DNA of 64,000 bases from Sediminicola arcticus (GTDB lineage: Bacteria; Bacteroidota; Bacteroidia; Flavobacteriales; Flavobacteriaceae): contig NZ_JBEXAE010000005.1 of the NCBI RefSeq assembly GCF_040566695.1, positions 62,001-126,000 on the forward strand, in the 5' to 3' direction. Position numbers and translations under genes: made by a program. Positions 1 to 9,073 of the stretch are shown here, one piece after another (position 1 is the first letter of the stretch; each line of letters starts with the position of its first letter). The notes beneath the pieces were generated by a model that had not been told where the DNA came from, ran no database searches, and was given only the letters and a program-made list of their open reading frames with translations.

Positions 1-1483
1 CAATCCCCTCAAATGCAATTTCAAAAACGTGATGTGGGGTAACGCTGCGCACTGGTCCAAAACGTTCCAGAGTATTTTTTTTGATCCAAGCGTCTATTTT
101 ACTAAACTCGGCATCAGTAAGTCCGGAGTACGCTTTGGCGAAGGTGACCAATTCCTTTTCGCCAATTTCATTTTGGTCCCAAAGGGCAAAGGTATAATCC
201 GTAAAAAGATTACTGCGTCTACCATGGCCGCGCATGGCATAGGTGAGAACGGCATCAATGGTCAAAGGATCTACTTTCCATTTCCACCAATTGCCCTTTT
301 TTCTACCCACCAGGTAGGGTGAATCTTTTCGTTTGAGCATGAGTCCCTCACTTTTCACTTCTCTTGAACGATTCCTTTCTTGCACCGCTTCTTCCCAATT
401 AGAGAATTCCATGGTTTCTGATAAATGAAGGGGCAGGGCTATGTTTTCTAGGATTGGGCGCACCAAGGCTTCTAGGAATTTTCTCCGTTCAGAAAAAGGT
501 TGTTTTCGAATATCCTTCCCCTTCCATTCCAATAGATCATATGCTTTTAGAACTACAGGTGTTTTTTTAAGCAATGCTTTTGAGATGGTCTTTCTACCTA
601 TCCTGGTCTGTAGGTCGTTAAATGTTCCAATTTCTCCATTGAGAAAAGGCAAAATTTCTCCATCTAAAACTGTCCCATTCGGAATTTGCCCAATAAAGGA
701 ATTGAACTCAGGATATTTGTCAGTTACCAATTCTTCACCGCGGCTCCAGATAAATATTTCGTTATTTCTAATGATGATCTGTGAACGAATACCGTCCCAT
801 TTATGTTCTACAAACCAGTCTTTTACATCGCCTAATTTATCAGGAGTATCCTCTATGGCATGTGCAAGATAAAAAGGGAAGGGTTTGGAGAGGTAATCAC
901 TTTTATTTTCTTCCAAAACTAGTTTTTGAAAGGAGATACTGTTGGGGTCCCAATTGCCCATTAGTTTATAGGCCAATATATCTTCGTCTATTTCCGTGGC
1001 TTGGGCGAGGGCCTTAGTCATCAATTTTTGGCTGAGCCCTATCCGAAATCCACCGGTGATTAATTTGGTGAAAACAAAGCGTTCGTAATAGTCCATCGTC
1101 TTCCAGTTTTGAAAGAGATAGGCCTTTTTTTCAGTTTCTGGTTTTGCTTTTAGAGCTATCATTTCCTCTAGAAACTGGGATAGGCTTTTTTCTGTTTGAA
1201 CCGTTGCAGAAGGGATTACCAAAGCTATGGTTTCGGCTAAATCCCCCACAATATGATAGCTTTCCTCAAAGAGCCATAGGGGAATATTTGAAAGTTCAGA
1301 GGCCCATTGGCGCAGTAAGGTAGTGTTCACAGGTCTCGGTGGTCTGCGATGCGATAGAATAGCGATGGTCCAAACCTTATCCTTATCCTCTACTTGTTTA
1401 AAATATGTTGTCAACGCCGCTACTTTTTGGGTAGTCTTATTTGTGCTGTCCAAGGTTTTTATAAGTTGCGCGAATCTTTTCAT
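1..1483 (-). CDS. ATP-dependent DNA ligase (ligase-associated DNA repair cluster), 3' end off the window
   Basis: Joins nicked DNA using ATP. About 494 codons are visible from the ATG at 1483, and the reading frame runs open to base 1, so the C-terminal end is missing. The nucleotidyltransferase motif EHKWDGIR puts the adenylated lysine at about residue 228. Other ligase motifs follow, including VLDGEIL, EGLMLKR and WWKWK. The first 200 residues form the N-terminal domain of the bacterial LigB/LigC-like ligases. It lies 27 bp downstream of the exonuclease gene and on the same strand. This is the order of the ligase-associated repair operon, which usually continues into a DEXH helicase and an endonuclease; those would be outside this window. 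Family call is firm; the exact subfamily rests on context. Confidence 0.9.
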   Translation of the reverse strand, partial: MKRFAQLIKTLDSTNKTTQKVAALTTYFKQVEDKDKVWTIAILSHRRPPRPVNTTLLRQWASELSNIPLWLFEESYHIVGDLAETIALVIPSATVQTEKSLSQFLEEMIALKAKPETEKKAYLFQNWKTMDYYERFVFTKLITGGFRIGLSQKLMTKALAQATEIDEDILAYKLMGNWDPNSISFQKLVLEENKSDYLSKPFPFYLAHAIEDTPDKLGDVKDWFVEHKWDGIRSQIIIRNNEIFIWSRGEELVTDKYPEFNSFIGQIPNGTVLDGEILPFLNGEIGTFNDLQTRIGRKTISKALLKKTPVVLKAYDLLEWKGKDIRKQPFSERRKFLEALVRPILENIALPLHLSETMEFSNWEEAVQERNRSREVKSEGLMLKRKDSPYLVGRKKGNWWKWKVDPLTIDAVLTYAMRGHGRRSNLFTDYTFALWDQNEIGEKELVTFAKAYSGLTDAEFSKIDAWIKKNTLERFGPVRSVTPHHVFEIAFEGI

Positions 1484-1510
1484 AAACAAAATAGCTACCT
1501 AAGGCTGTTA

Positions 1511-2554
1511 TTAGATCTTCGAAAGTTGTTTTAGGTTTCCTTCTTCTGACTCTTGTGTACTTAATTCAGAAAGTTCTCCTTCATATTGGGTTTTTTCTGT
1601 GCGGGCATCATACCCTAATTCCCTTAAATATTTAGAAAATAGATCTGTATATCCATGGGTACATATTATTTTTTCAGCACCAGTGGCCTTTATGCTATCT
1701 AATAATTGTTGAAAGTCGCAATGGTCACTGAGGACAAAACCCCTATCTATTGCCCTTCTTCTTCTGGCTCCTCTGAAAGCCATCCAGCCACTAGCAGAAC
1801 CTGTGACAAAGGGTGCCATTTTTCTGATCCATGGGCTTCCATGCGCACTTGGCGGGGCCAAAACCATATTTCCAAGAAAATCAACTTTTTTGGTGTCCTT
1901 GGTTATTAGGGTCGTAGAAGGAAAATTCACCATTGGTCTTAGAACTTCCGTCATATTTTCTATTGCTGCATGGGTATAAATGTTACCAATATCCGTATCT
2001 AAATATTTTAATAAGCGTTGTGCTTTTCCAAGACTATACCCAAAAAGAACGGAGGTTTTCCCTTCTTCCCTATTTGAAGCCCACCAATTGTTAATATCCT
2101 TGAATACCTCATGTTGGGGCGTCCATTTAAAAGCGGGTAAGCCAAAAGTACATTCAGTTATAAGCGTATTGCATTTTACGACCTCATAGGGAGCGGAAAT
2201 TCCGTCATCTTCCGTTTTGTAGTCGCCAGTAAAAACCCAAACTTCACCTTTATGTTCCACCCGTATTTGAGAAGAACCAATAATATGTCCAGCGGGATGT
2301 AGACTAAATTTGACGTTGTTAATTAGAAAGGGTTCCCCCCAATTTTTTCCTGATACCACAATATCTCCCAACCGATGTTTAATGATGGGAACATTGTAGT
2401 GATGTGTAATGTATTTTTTGTGACCGTATCTACTGTGGTCAGCATGACCGTGTGAAATGATAGCATAATCTACAGGCTTCCAAGGATCCAAATATACCTT
2501 GGCAATACTGCAATAAATTCCCTTGCCCGTAAACTGAAGAAGAGGTTTTTCCAT
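1511..2554 (-). CDS. Ligase-associated DNA exonuclease, metallo-beta-lactamase fold
   Basis: A 347-residue enzyme of the metallo-beta-lactamase/beta-CASP type related to SNM1 and CPSF nucleases. The metal-binding motif HGHADH is at residues 35-40, and further metal or beta-CASP motifs are visible (PAGHIIGSSQI, FTGDYKTEDDG, SDHCDF, CTHGY). Family members are found with an ATP-dependent ligase and are described as ligase-associated DNA exonucleases, probably trimming ends before sealing. Here it is directly upstream of that ligase, 27 bp away, and likely co-transcribed with it. The length matches the family. Bases 2555-2733 form the divergent promoter region shared with the TerB-like gene. Substrate is inferred from the family, not shown by the sequence. 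Confidence 0.88.
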   Translation of the reverse strand: MEKPLLQFTGKGIYCSIAKVYLDPWKPVDYAIISHGHADHSRYGHKKYITHHYNVPIIKHRLGDIVVSGKNWGEPFLINNVKFSLHPAGHIIGSSQIRVEHKGEVWVFTGDYKTEDDGISAPYEVVKCNTLITECTFGLPAFKWTPQHEVFKDINNWWASNREEGKTSVLFGYSLGKAQRLLKYLDTDIGNIYTHAAIENMTEVLRPMVNFPSTTLITKDTKKVDFLGNMVLAPPSAHGSPWIRKMAPFVTGSASGWMAFRGARRRRAIDRGFVLSDHCDFQQLLDSIKATGAEKIICTHGYTDLFSKYLRELGYDARTEKTQYEGELSELSTQESEEGNLKQLSKI

Positions 2555-2733
2555 AGCTGCGGAAAGTTACGAATTTCTTTTGTTTTTGAGGATCCATTTG
2601 GGATAACGCCCAATATGAAGTCTATGTTGATAGGGTAATGAATATACTAGGTAACTGTTGAAATAATTGTAAGTTTTTAAACCAATGATTTTTAAAAAAA
2701 TATATCTTTGTTCCTACCAAAATTAAATGAAAT

Positions 2734-3156
2734 ATGTCTTTTGTTGATTTATATGACAATAGTGAGCACAGGAAAAATTTAGCTCATTTTGCAGCAATTG
2801 CCACTCTGGCTGCTGTTGATGGGGAAATTAATCCTGAAGAGATAACGCTATTGAACCGTTTTGCCCAGAAATTGGATATTACTGACTTAGAATACAAGGA
2901 GGTTATGAGGAAGCCTACCATTTATCCTATTGATCCTCCGACAAGTTCTGAAAGAAGATTAGAGCGCTTATATGATCTTTTCAAGATTATTTTTGTGGAC
3001 CACATGATCGATGATGATGAGCGAGTTCTGATTAAAAAGTACGCTATAGGTTTAGGGTATAGTAACGATGCGGCCAATAAGATCATCACTAGGTCCATCA
3101 ATATCTTTGGTGGTCAAATAGATTTTGAAGATTACGTGTATCTAGTAAAGCACTAG
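2734..3156 (+). CDS. TerB family tellurite resistance-like protein
   Basis: A 140-residue all-helical soluble protein. The stretch AAVDGEINPEEITLLNRFA, followed by a second copy-like stretch with DDDERVLIKKYAIGLG, is the two-part acidic pattern of the TerB domain. TerB proteins bind metal through such acidic residues, but their cellular role outside tellurite resistance operons is poorly known. No other ter gene lies nearby, so tellurite resistance itself should not be assumed. The gene stands alone, diverging from the exonuclease gene. A TAnnTTTG-like -7 element (TATCTTTG, 2703-2710) lies just upstream of the ATG, and a hairpin terminator follows the stop codon. Confidence 0.75.
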   Translation: MSFVDLYDNSEHRKNLAHFAAIATLAAVDGEINPEEITLLNRFAQKLDITDLEYKEVMRKPTIYPIDPPTSSERRLERLYDLFKIIFVDHMIDDDERVLIKKYAIGLGYSNDAANKIITRSINIFGGQIDFEDYVYLVKH

Positions 3157-3170
3157 AAAAAGAAGTAATT

Positions 3171-3198
3171 AAAAAGGGAGCTAATGCCCCCTTTTTTT
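3171..3198. terminator. Bidirectional intrinsic terminator between the TerB-like gene and fbp
   Basis: A short G+C-rich hairpin (GGGAGC, loop TAAT, GCCCCC with one mismatch) is flanked by A5 on one side and T8 on the other. It lies between two converging genes and runs into the fbp stop codon at 3198-3200, so it can end transcripts from both directions. Confidence 0.7.
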
Positions 3199-4205
3199 TA
3201 TGGTTTTAGTGCCATAAACTCCTCTGCTTTCTCTACCATTTTGCGGCTTCCGCAGAAAAAAGGCACTCTTTCGTGTAGTTCTCTGGGTTGAATGTCCATT
3301 ATTCGCCTGTAGCCGTCACTAGCCTTACCATTGGCTTGTTCTGCCAAATAGGCCATAGGATTACATTCGTAAAGCAAACGTAATTTTCCATTTTCTGCAA
3401 CACTACTTTTTGGGTACATATATATGCCACCTTTGATCATGTTTCTGTGGAAATCCGATACCAAAGAGCCAATATATCTAGAAGTATAAGGCCTGTCCTC
3501 CTCTTCTTTTTGACAATACTTGATATAATCTTTTACCCCTTGTGGAAAATGAATGTAGTTTCCTTCGTTAACAGAATAGATCTTCCCTATTTCTGGAAAT
3601 TCCATTTTGGGATGAGATAAATAAAACGTTCCAATAGCTGGGTTTAGGGTAAAGCCGTTGACTCCATTACCAGTAGTGTATACCAGCATTGTAGATGTTC
3701 CGTATACAATATAGCCCGCCGCTACCTGATTTTTACCCGGCTGTAAAAAATCGTCTATGGTTACTGGAGTTCCCACAGGCGTAATCCTATGATAGATAGA
3801 AAAAATAGTTCCTACCGATACATTTACATCAATATTGGAGGAACCGTCCAAAGGGTCTATAAGGACTACATACTTATTTTGGTTCTGTTTGTCGTTACTG
3901 TTTACACTGATAAAATCGTCTTCCTCTTCAGAGGCAATTCCACAAACAATCTCCCTATTTTTTAAAGCCTGAATGAACTTTTCATTGGCTAATACGTCCA
4001 ATTTTTGTTGATCTTCACCTTGTATATTGGTGTCTCCTGCTGCTCCCAAAATATCCACTAGACCAGCTTTGTTTACCTCGTGGCTCACTACTTTAGCGGC
4101 AAGACGAATGGCGTTTATAAGTTTGGAAAGCTCCCCAGATGAGTACTGAAATGCTGCCTGATGCTCTATGATAAACTCCCCAAGAGTCTTATTCTTTTTG
4201 TCCAT
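3198..4205 (-). CDS. fbp: Class I fructose-1,6-bisphosphatase
   Basis: Hydrolyses fructose 1,6-bisphosphate to fructose 6-phosphate in gluconeogenesis, in the cytosol. The 335 residues match the class I family length. The metal and substrate motif DPLDGSSN begins at residue 117, and the acidic loop SEEED at 92-96 supplies further metal ligands. Family motifs GYIVYGTSTMLVYTTGNGVNGF and KGGIYMYPKS are also present. The ATG at 4205 fits the usual N terminus. The gene diverges from the GNAT/aspartate kinase pair. With PEP carboxylase at 48346 it is the second central-carbon enzyme in the window. Confidence 0.96.
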   Translation of the reverse strand: MDKKNKTLGEFIIEHQAAFQYSSGELSKLINAIRLAAKVVSHEVNKAGLVDILGAAGDTNIQGEDQQKLDVLANEKFIQALKNREIVCGIASEEEDDFISVNSNDKQNQNKYVVLIDPLDGSSNIDVNVSVGTIFSIYHRITPVGTPVTIDDFLQPGKNQVAAGYIVYGTSTMLVYTTGNGVNGFTLNPAIGTFYLSHPKMEFPEIGKIYSVNEGNYIHFPQGVKDYIKYCQKEEEDRPYTSRYIGSLVSDFHRNMIKGGIYMYPKSSVAENGKLRLLYECNPMAYLAEQANGKASDGYRRIMDIQPRELHERVPFFCGSRKMVEKAEEFMALKP

Positions 4206-4291
4206 GCAAAAACGTTGTGTTATTTGAGTACAAATATCGAATATTTTGTGAAACTACAACGATTTCGCCAAGGTTTAGTTTTTTAAATTTA

Positions 4292-4299
4292 TAACTTTG
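4292..4299 (+). promoter_or_regulatory. Flavobacterial -7 element (TAACTTTG) upstream of the GNAT gene
   Basis: TAACTTTG matches the Bacteroidota sigma-A -7 consensus TAnnTTTG. It ends 19 bases before the ATG at 4319, so the leader would be very short. I do not see a clean TTG -33 element at the usual 17-23 base spacing, so this is a partial match. Confidence 0.45.
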
Positions 4300-4318
4300 T
4301 GTTTTATTTGTAACAATT

Positions 4319-4804
4319 ATGGGAGACTTCACAATTAGGGATGCGCAAGCGAAGGATATGGTTAGAGTACTGCAACTTATTAATGAGTTGGCAGTTTTCG
4401 AAAAAGAGGACAATGCCGTAGAGGTATCGGCTGATGACTTAGTACGGGACGGTTTTGGTGAAAAAAAACTGTTTCATTGTTTCGTGGCAGAATCTAATGA
4501 GAAGATAGAGGGAATGGCCTTGGTATATCCGAGGTATTCTACTTGGAAAGGCCCAACTGTACATTTAGAGGATCTAATAGTGACCGAAAAAATGAGGGGT
4601 AGTGGTCTTGGGACAGCCCTTTTAAATCAGGTTGTTTCTTATGGCCATGGGTTAGGAGTAAAGCGCATCAACTGGGAGGTTTTAGATTGGAACGAGCCTG
4701 CCATTAACTTTTACGAGGCGAAAGGGGCCAATGTTATGCGAGATTGGGACGTGGTACATTTAGATGAGCAGGGAATACAGAATTATTTAAATAATTTAAA
4801 ATAG
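4319..4804 (+). CDS. GNAT family N-acetyltransferase
   Basis: A 161-residue single-domain acetyltransferase of the GCN5-related fold. The acetyl-CoA loop MRGSGLGTALLNQV near residue 97 and the preceding strand VHLEDLIVTE are typical, and the end (NWEVLDWNEPAINFYEAKGA) resembles diamine (spermidine/spermine type) acetyltransferases. The substrate cannot be read from sequence, but a polyamine or small amine is plausible. It is followed after 36 bp by the aspartate kinase gene on the same strand and diverges from fbp, an arrangement I recognise from other flavobacteria. No signal peptide or membrane segment. Confidence 0.85.
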   Translation: MGDFTIRDAQAKDMVRVLQLINELAVFEKEDNAVEVSADDLVRDGFGEKKLFHCFVAESNEKIEGMALVYPRYSTWKGPTVHLEDLIVTEKMRGSGLGTALLNQVVSYGHGLGVKRINWEVLDWNEPAINFYEAKGANVMRDWDVVHLDEQGIQNYLNNLK

Positions 4805-4840
4805 GCTAATAACTAGAAATTAAAGTAGAAACGATAATAT

Positions 4841-6091
4841 ATGAGAATCTTCAAATTTGGGGGAGCATCGGTTCAGGATGCGGCTGGGGTAAAGAATGTG
4901 GTTAATGTGCTAAAAGAAGTAGGTCATGAAAATACCCTTTTGGTGGTGTCAGCTATGGGTAAGACGACGAATGCTATGGAAGTTGTGGTCAATGCCTATT
5001 TTAAGGATAAAGCTACCTTGTCTTCCGCAATTCATGAGGTGGTGAAATACCACAATGACATCATAATGGATCTGTTCGAAAATGAAAAACATCCTATTTA
5101 TGGTAAAGTGAAAGCCCTTTTTGAAGAGGTTCAGGGATTTTTGGCGTGGAACAAATCTCCAAAATATAGTTTTGTTTATGATCAGGTAGTTGGATATGGA
5201 GAATTGGTTTCCAGTATCATATTAAGTGCCTACTTAAATGAGGTAGGGATTACCAACAATTGGTTAGATGTTAGAGATTTTATAAAAACAGATGATAATT
5301 ATAGGGATGCTACGGTAAATTGGGAGGTAAGCCAGAAAAGGGTTGCCGAGGGCATTGATAGATCAAAGTTAAACATCACCCAAGGATTCTTGGGGAGTGA
5401 TGAAAATAATTTTACTACTACCTTAGGGAGGGAAGGATCTGATTATACGGGGGCTATTTTAGCTTATTGCCTAAATGCTACCGAACTCACCATTTGGAAA
5501 GATGTTCCAGGGGTTTTAAATGCAGATCCAAGATACTTTGAAAACGCACGTTTATTGAATAATATATCCTATACGGAGGCCATAGAACTTGCTTTTTACG
5601 GGGCTTCTGTTATTCACCCCAAAACGTTACAGCCTTTGCAGAGAAAGGAAATCCCCTTGCACGTTAAATCCTTCTTGCTCCCTAAAGATCCAGGAACTAC
5701 TGTAGGTAAAGGAATTGGAATTGAGCCAGAGGTTCCTTGTTTTATAGTCAAGAAAAATCAGGTGTTGATGAAATTATCATCCTTGGATTTTTCTTTTATT
5801 GTGGAAGACAGTATCAGTGAGCTTTTTAAACTTTTGCACGACCATAAAATGAAAGTAGATCTCATACAAAACTCAGCCATTAGCTTTTCGGTCTGTGTGG
5901 ACAATAAGTTTGGGAAATTACAAGAACTTCTAGATATATTAAAGAGCAGGTTCAAGGTAGTCTATCACGAAGGGGTCTCCTTGTACACCATTAGACATTT
6001 TGATGCAGAATCTATTGCATCCCTTCAAAATGGGAAAGAAATCTTGTTGGAACAAAGGGGAAAAGAGACCGTGCAATTGGTAGTAAAATAA
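4841..6091 (+). CDS. lysC: Aspartate kinase (monofunctional)
   Basis: Phosphorylates aspartate, the first step to lysine, threonine, methionine and diaminopimelate. The N-terminal kinase signature KFGGASV starts at residue 5. GREGSDYTGA (about residue 198) and WKDVPGVLNADPR are the substrate and nucleotide loops. The remaining 120 residues form ACT-type regulatory domains, including KVDLIQNSAISFSVCVD, the usual site of feedback control by end products. At 416 residues it is a single-function kinase, not fused to homoserine dehydrogenase. It follows the GNAT gene by 36 bp and is probably co-transcribed with it. Confidence 0.93.
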   Translation: MRIFKFGGASVQDAAGVKNVVNVLKEVGHENTLLVVSAMGKTTNAMEVVVNAYFKDKATLSSAIHEVVKYHNDIIMDLFENEKHPIYGKVKALFEEVQGFLAWNKSPKYSFVYDQVVGYGELVSSIILSAYLNEVGITNNWLDVRDFIKTDDNYRDATVNWEVSQKRVAEGIDRSKLNITQGFLGSDENNFTTTLGREGSDYTGAILAYCLNATELTIWKDVPGVLNADPRYFENARLLNNISYTEAIELAFYGASVIHPKTLQPLQRKEIPLHVKSFLLPKDPGTTVGKGIGIEPEVPCFIVKKNQVLMKLSSLDFSFIVEDSISELFKLLHDHKMKVDLIQNSAISFSVCVDNKFGKLQELLDILKSRFKVVYHEGVSLYTIRHFDAESIASLQNGKEILLEQRGKETVQLVVK

Positions 6092-6177
6092 TGAGATAGA
6101 AGGATGGGTTGAGGATTTTGTAGGACGTTTCAACTTGCTTTTTCCTATATTTACAGTGACCAATTTTTAAATGAACT

Positions 6178-8004
6178 ATGGGCCTTGTAACAGCAAAGGA
6201 GGTAGCGAAAGCTATTCGTATTGATAAATATGGCGTTTTAGGTACTTTTATGGGATGGTTCTTAATGAAAGTCACCAGGTTATCTAGCATCAATGATTTT
6301 TATAAAGACCACCAACATTTAGAGGGTACTGCTTTTCTGGATGCAATTCTGGAACATTATCAGATCAAATTTGAAATTCCAGAGGAAGATTTTAAACGTC
6401 TGCCAAAGGAAGGTGCCTATATAACTATAAGCAATCATCCTTTAGGGGGTATTGATGGCGTACTTTTATTGAAATTAATGTTGCAACACCGAGAGGATTT
6501 TAAGATTATCGCTAACTTTTTACTATACCGTATAGAGCCAATGGCTCCCTATATTATGCCCGTCAATCCTTTTGAAAGTCATAAGGATGTCAAGAGCAGT
6601 ATTGCCGGATTTAAAAATGCAATGGGTCATTTAAGGGATGGGCATCCTTTAGGAATATTTCCAGCGGGTGAGGTGTCTACCTATAGGGACGGCAAGTTGA
6701 TTGTGGACAAGCCTTGGGAGGAAGCTGCATTGAAACTTATAAGAAAAGCAGAAGTCCCTGTTGTTCCCATTTATTTTCATGCTAAGAACAGTAGGATGTT
6801 CTATCATCTTTCTAAGATCAGTGACATTTTTAGAACTGCAAAATTACCCTCTGAAGTAACTACACAAAAAAATAGGGCGATTAAGGTTAGAATAGGACAC
6901 CCAATTTCTGTTTCAACCCAAAACGAACAGGAATCCCTTGAAGAATTTACCGATCTTTTGAGAAGAAAGACGTATATACTTTCCAATGCTTATGAAAAGG
7001 AAAGTTTGTTAAATAAAGTGCCTACCACTTTAAAGATTCCTAAAGCGCCTAAAAAGATTGCAACGGCAGTACGTACAGAGGTGATACAAGAAGAAATAGT
7101 ACGCTTAAGGGAAAAGGACTGCCGTTTGTTGCAAAGCAAGAATTATGAGGTTTTCTTAGCAACAGCCAAGGATATGCCCTTTATTTTACAGGAAATAGGA
7201 AGACAACGAGAAGTGACCTTTAGGGCCATTGGGGAAGGGACTAACAAGTCTATTGACCTAGATAGTTTTGATGAATATTACCACCACCTATTTTTATGGG
7301 ACGATGAGGATAAGGCCATCGTTGGGGCCTATAGAATGGGGATGGGCTCTGAAATTTTTGAGAAATACGGCATAGATGGGTTCTATTTGCAGGATCTGTT
7401 CCGATTGGAGCCAGAATTATATGAGATGATGAGTCAGTCCATTGAAATGGGGCGGGCCTACATCGTGAAAGAATACCAGCAAAAGCCAATGCCTTTGTTC
7501 TTGTTATGGAAAGGGATCGTACATACTACCTTGCGCTATCCCGAACATAAATACCTTATAGGAGGGGTAAGTATCAGCAACCAATTTTCCAATTTCTCCA
7601 AATCCCTGATGATAGAGTTTATGAAATCTAACTACTGGGATCCTTATGTGGCCCAATATATCAGACCTAAAAAGGAATTCAAGGTCAAACTAAACGATGC
7701 TGATAAGGAATTTGTTTTTGATGAGACAAAGGCAGATTTAAATAAGTTCGATCGCCTAATAGATGAAGTAGAGCCAGGAGCCCTACGATTACCGGTATTG
7801 ATAAAAAAGTATATAAAGCAGAATGCAAAGGTGATTGCTTTTAATGTAGATCCTTTATTTAATAATTCTGTAGACGGGTTAATGTATATCAAGATCGCAG
7901 ATTTGCCTGAAAGTACCGTAAAACCTGTTATGGAAGAATTCCAAGCTGAATTGGAGCGCAAATTGGCGGAATCCCAACAAAATGGAGATATTTCATTAGA
8001 CTAG
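6178..8004 (+). CDS. olsF: OlsF-like bifunctional acyltransferase (ornithine/glycine-type aminolipid synthesis)
   Basis: A 608-residue protein with two acyltransferase halves. The N-terminal half has a PlsC-type domain with NHPLGGID at residues 86-93 and FPAGEVS further on. The C-terminal half (about 315-560) resembles OlsB/GNAT N-acyltransferases. OlsF proteins, described from Serratia and Flavobacterium johnsoniae, make acyl-oxyacyl ornithine lipids in two steps using one chain; flavobacteria also make related glycine lipids, so the amino acid used is open. The acyltransferase motif here is H-x5-D and not the textbook H-x4-D. Not an integral membrane protein by eye. Followed by a strong bidirectional terminator. 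Confidence 0.82.
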   Translation: MGLVTAKEVAKAIRIDKYGVLGTFMGWFLMKVTRLSSINDFYKDHQHLEGTAFLDAILEHYQIKFEIPEEDFKRLPKEGAYITISNHPLGGIDGVLLLKLMLQHREDFKIIANFLLYRIEPMAPYIMPVNPFESHKDVKSSIAGFKNAMGHLRDGHPLGIFPAGEVSTYRDGKLIVDKPWEEAALKLIRKAEVPVVPIYFHAKNSRMFYHLSKISDIFRTAKLPSEVTTQKNRAIKVRIGHPISVSTQNEQESLEEFTDLLRRKTYILSNAYEKESLLNKVPTTLKIPKAPKKIATAVRTEVIQEEIVRLREKDCRLLQSKNYEVFLATAKDMPFILQEIGRQREVTFRAIGEGTNKSIDLDSFDEYYHHLFLWDDEDKAIVGAYRMGMGSEIFEKYGIDGFYLQDLFRLEPELYEMMSQSIEMGRAYIVKEYQQKPMPLFLLWKGIVHTTLRYPEHKYLIGGVSISNQFSNFSKSLMIEFMKSNYWDPYVAQYIRPKKEFKVKLNDADKEFVFDETKADLNKFDRLIDEVEPGALRLPVLIKKYIKQNAKVIAFNVDPLFNNSVDGLMYIKIADLPESTVKPVMEEFQAELERKLAESQQNGDISLD

Positions 8005-8028
8005 GTAAACATTTCCATGACCAGAGTT

Positions 8029-8062
8029 AAAAAAGCCCAAGTAGATCTACTTGGGCTTTTTT
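8029..8062. terminator. Perfect palindromic bidirectional terminator
   Basis: A 34-base perfect inverted repeat: A-tract, GCCCAAGTAGATCTACTTGGGC core, T-tract. It sits between the converging olsF and ArsN1-like genes and would end transcription from either side. Confidence 0.9.
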
Positions 8063-8551
8063 TTAGACACCTATCTTGGTACTTCGTCGTTCATATAAAA
8101 CATTATCCTTCCAAACATCATATAATTGGGCCACTTTTTCCCGATACCCTATTTTTCTGAATCCCAATTTCTCATGAAGTAGGATACTGCTTTTATTATC
8201 TGGAAATATGCCTGATTGTAATGTCCAATACCCTGCTTCCTCGCTCTGTAAAATTAGGTGTTTCAAAAGTAGTGTGCCAACACTACTGCCTCTACTTTTA
8301 GCGCCTACATAAACACTAAGCTCTGCCACGCCAACGTACACACAACGACTTGATACATGGGAGAGGGCCGCCCAACCCACTATTTGTTGTTCAAGTACTG
8401 CAACCAATCTACAATTGGTCAAATGGTTGTTATCCCAATAGTCATAGGTGGGTACCTTTGTTTCAAAGGTAGCATAACCTGTTCCTATGCCCTCCGCATA
8501 AATAGAAGCTACCTGTTCCCAATCTGAAGCGATCATTTTTCTGATCTCCAT
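8063..8551 (-). CDS. ArsN1/phosphinothricin-type N-acetyltransferase
   Basis: A 162-residue GNAT whose motifs match the family that acetylates phosphinothricin, arsinothricin or methionine sulfone: GTGYATFET near the N terminus, the acetyl-CoA loop KSRGSSVGTLLLKHL, TLQSGIFPDNKSSILLHEKLGFRKIG, and a C-terminal ERRS. I chose the ATG at 8551, because a longer in-frame start at 8587 would overlap the preceding gene and adds an unlike segment. It follows the DUF6428 gene by 10 bp and shares the operon with an ArsR regulator. In that context ArsN1 (arsinothricin resistance) is the best reading. An antibiotic or methionine-sulfone substrate is the alternative. Confidence 0.8.
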   Translation of the reverse strand: MEIRKMIASDWEQVASIYAEGIGTGYATFETKVPTYDYWDNNHLTNCRLVAVLEQQIVGWAALSHVSSRCVYVGVAELSVYVGAKSRGSSVGTLLLKHLILQSEEAGYWTLQSGIFPDNKSSILLHEKLGFRKIGYREKVAQLYDVWKDNVLYERRSTKIGV

Positions 8552-8561
8552 AATCGTATGT

Positions 8562-9053
8562 TTAGCAGCAACCGCTGCCAGGAGCACATGAATTAGACAA
8601 ATTTTCTTGCAAGGACACCTCTTGTATGCCGCATGTTTCTTTTGCCTTACAGTCCGTTTTTTCTATCCCCAAATGCAATAGCAAGGTGTCCCCTTGGATG
8701 GTATGGTCATTGACGAATAATTGGGCTGTATGGAATTGTGGATTACTATATTCAAATTTGACTTCAGTTTCCTTTACCATAGGTTTTATTCGGTCTACCT
8801 TGGACAGTATGCCCATGGCCTTGTAGGCAGACATATAGTCCTTTTTGTCCTTTTCGGTCGGACTTTCCCAGAGTTGTATAATGGTTTCTTTCCAATAGTC
8901 GGTCCCAGCGCCACAATCTACAGAATCAATAGTGATGTTCTTTACTTCCGTGATATGATAATTTGCACCTATGGTCTTGCCTATTTGATATTCAAATACA
9001 AGACTCTTATTTGGGTGCTCCCTTAGAAGGGATAGGAATTTTGAGGTTTTCAT
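8562..9053 (-). CDS. DUF6428 family protein
   Basis: A 163-residue soluble protein of a Bacteroidota family I know mainly from arsenic-type operons, where it often sits between arsR and the efflux or arsenate reductase genes; its function is not known to me. The tail is cysteine-rich: DCKAKETCG near 134-142 and a final CAPGSGCC. Such a Cys-rich end would suit binding of arsenite or another thiophilic metal(loid), but this is inference. It lies 20 bp downstream of arsR and 10 bp upstream of the acetyltransferase gene, so the three probably share one transcript. Confidence 0.72.
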   Translation of the reverse strand: MKTSKFLSLLREHPNKSLVFEYQIGKTIGANYHITEVKNITIDSVDCGAGTDYWKETIIQLWESPTEKDKKDYMSAYKAMGILSKVDRIKPMVKETEVKFEYSNPQFHTAQLFVNDHTIQGDTLLLHLGIEKTDCKAKETCGIQEVSLQENLSNSCAPGSGCC

Positions 9054-9073
9054 AAGCTTATGTTTAAAATTGT

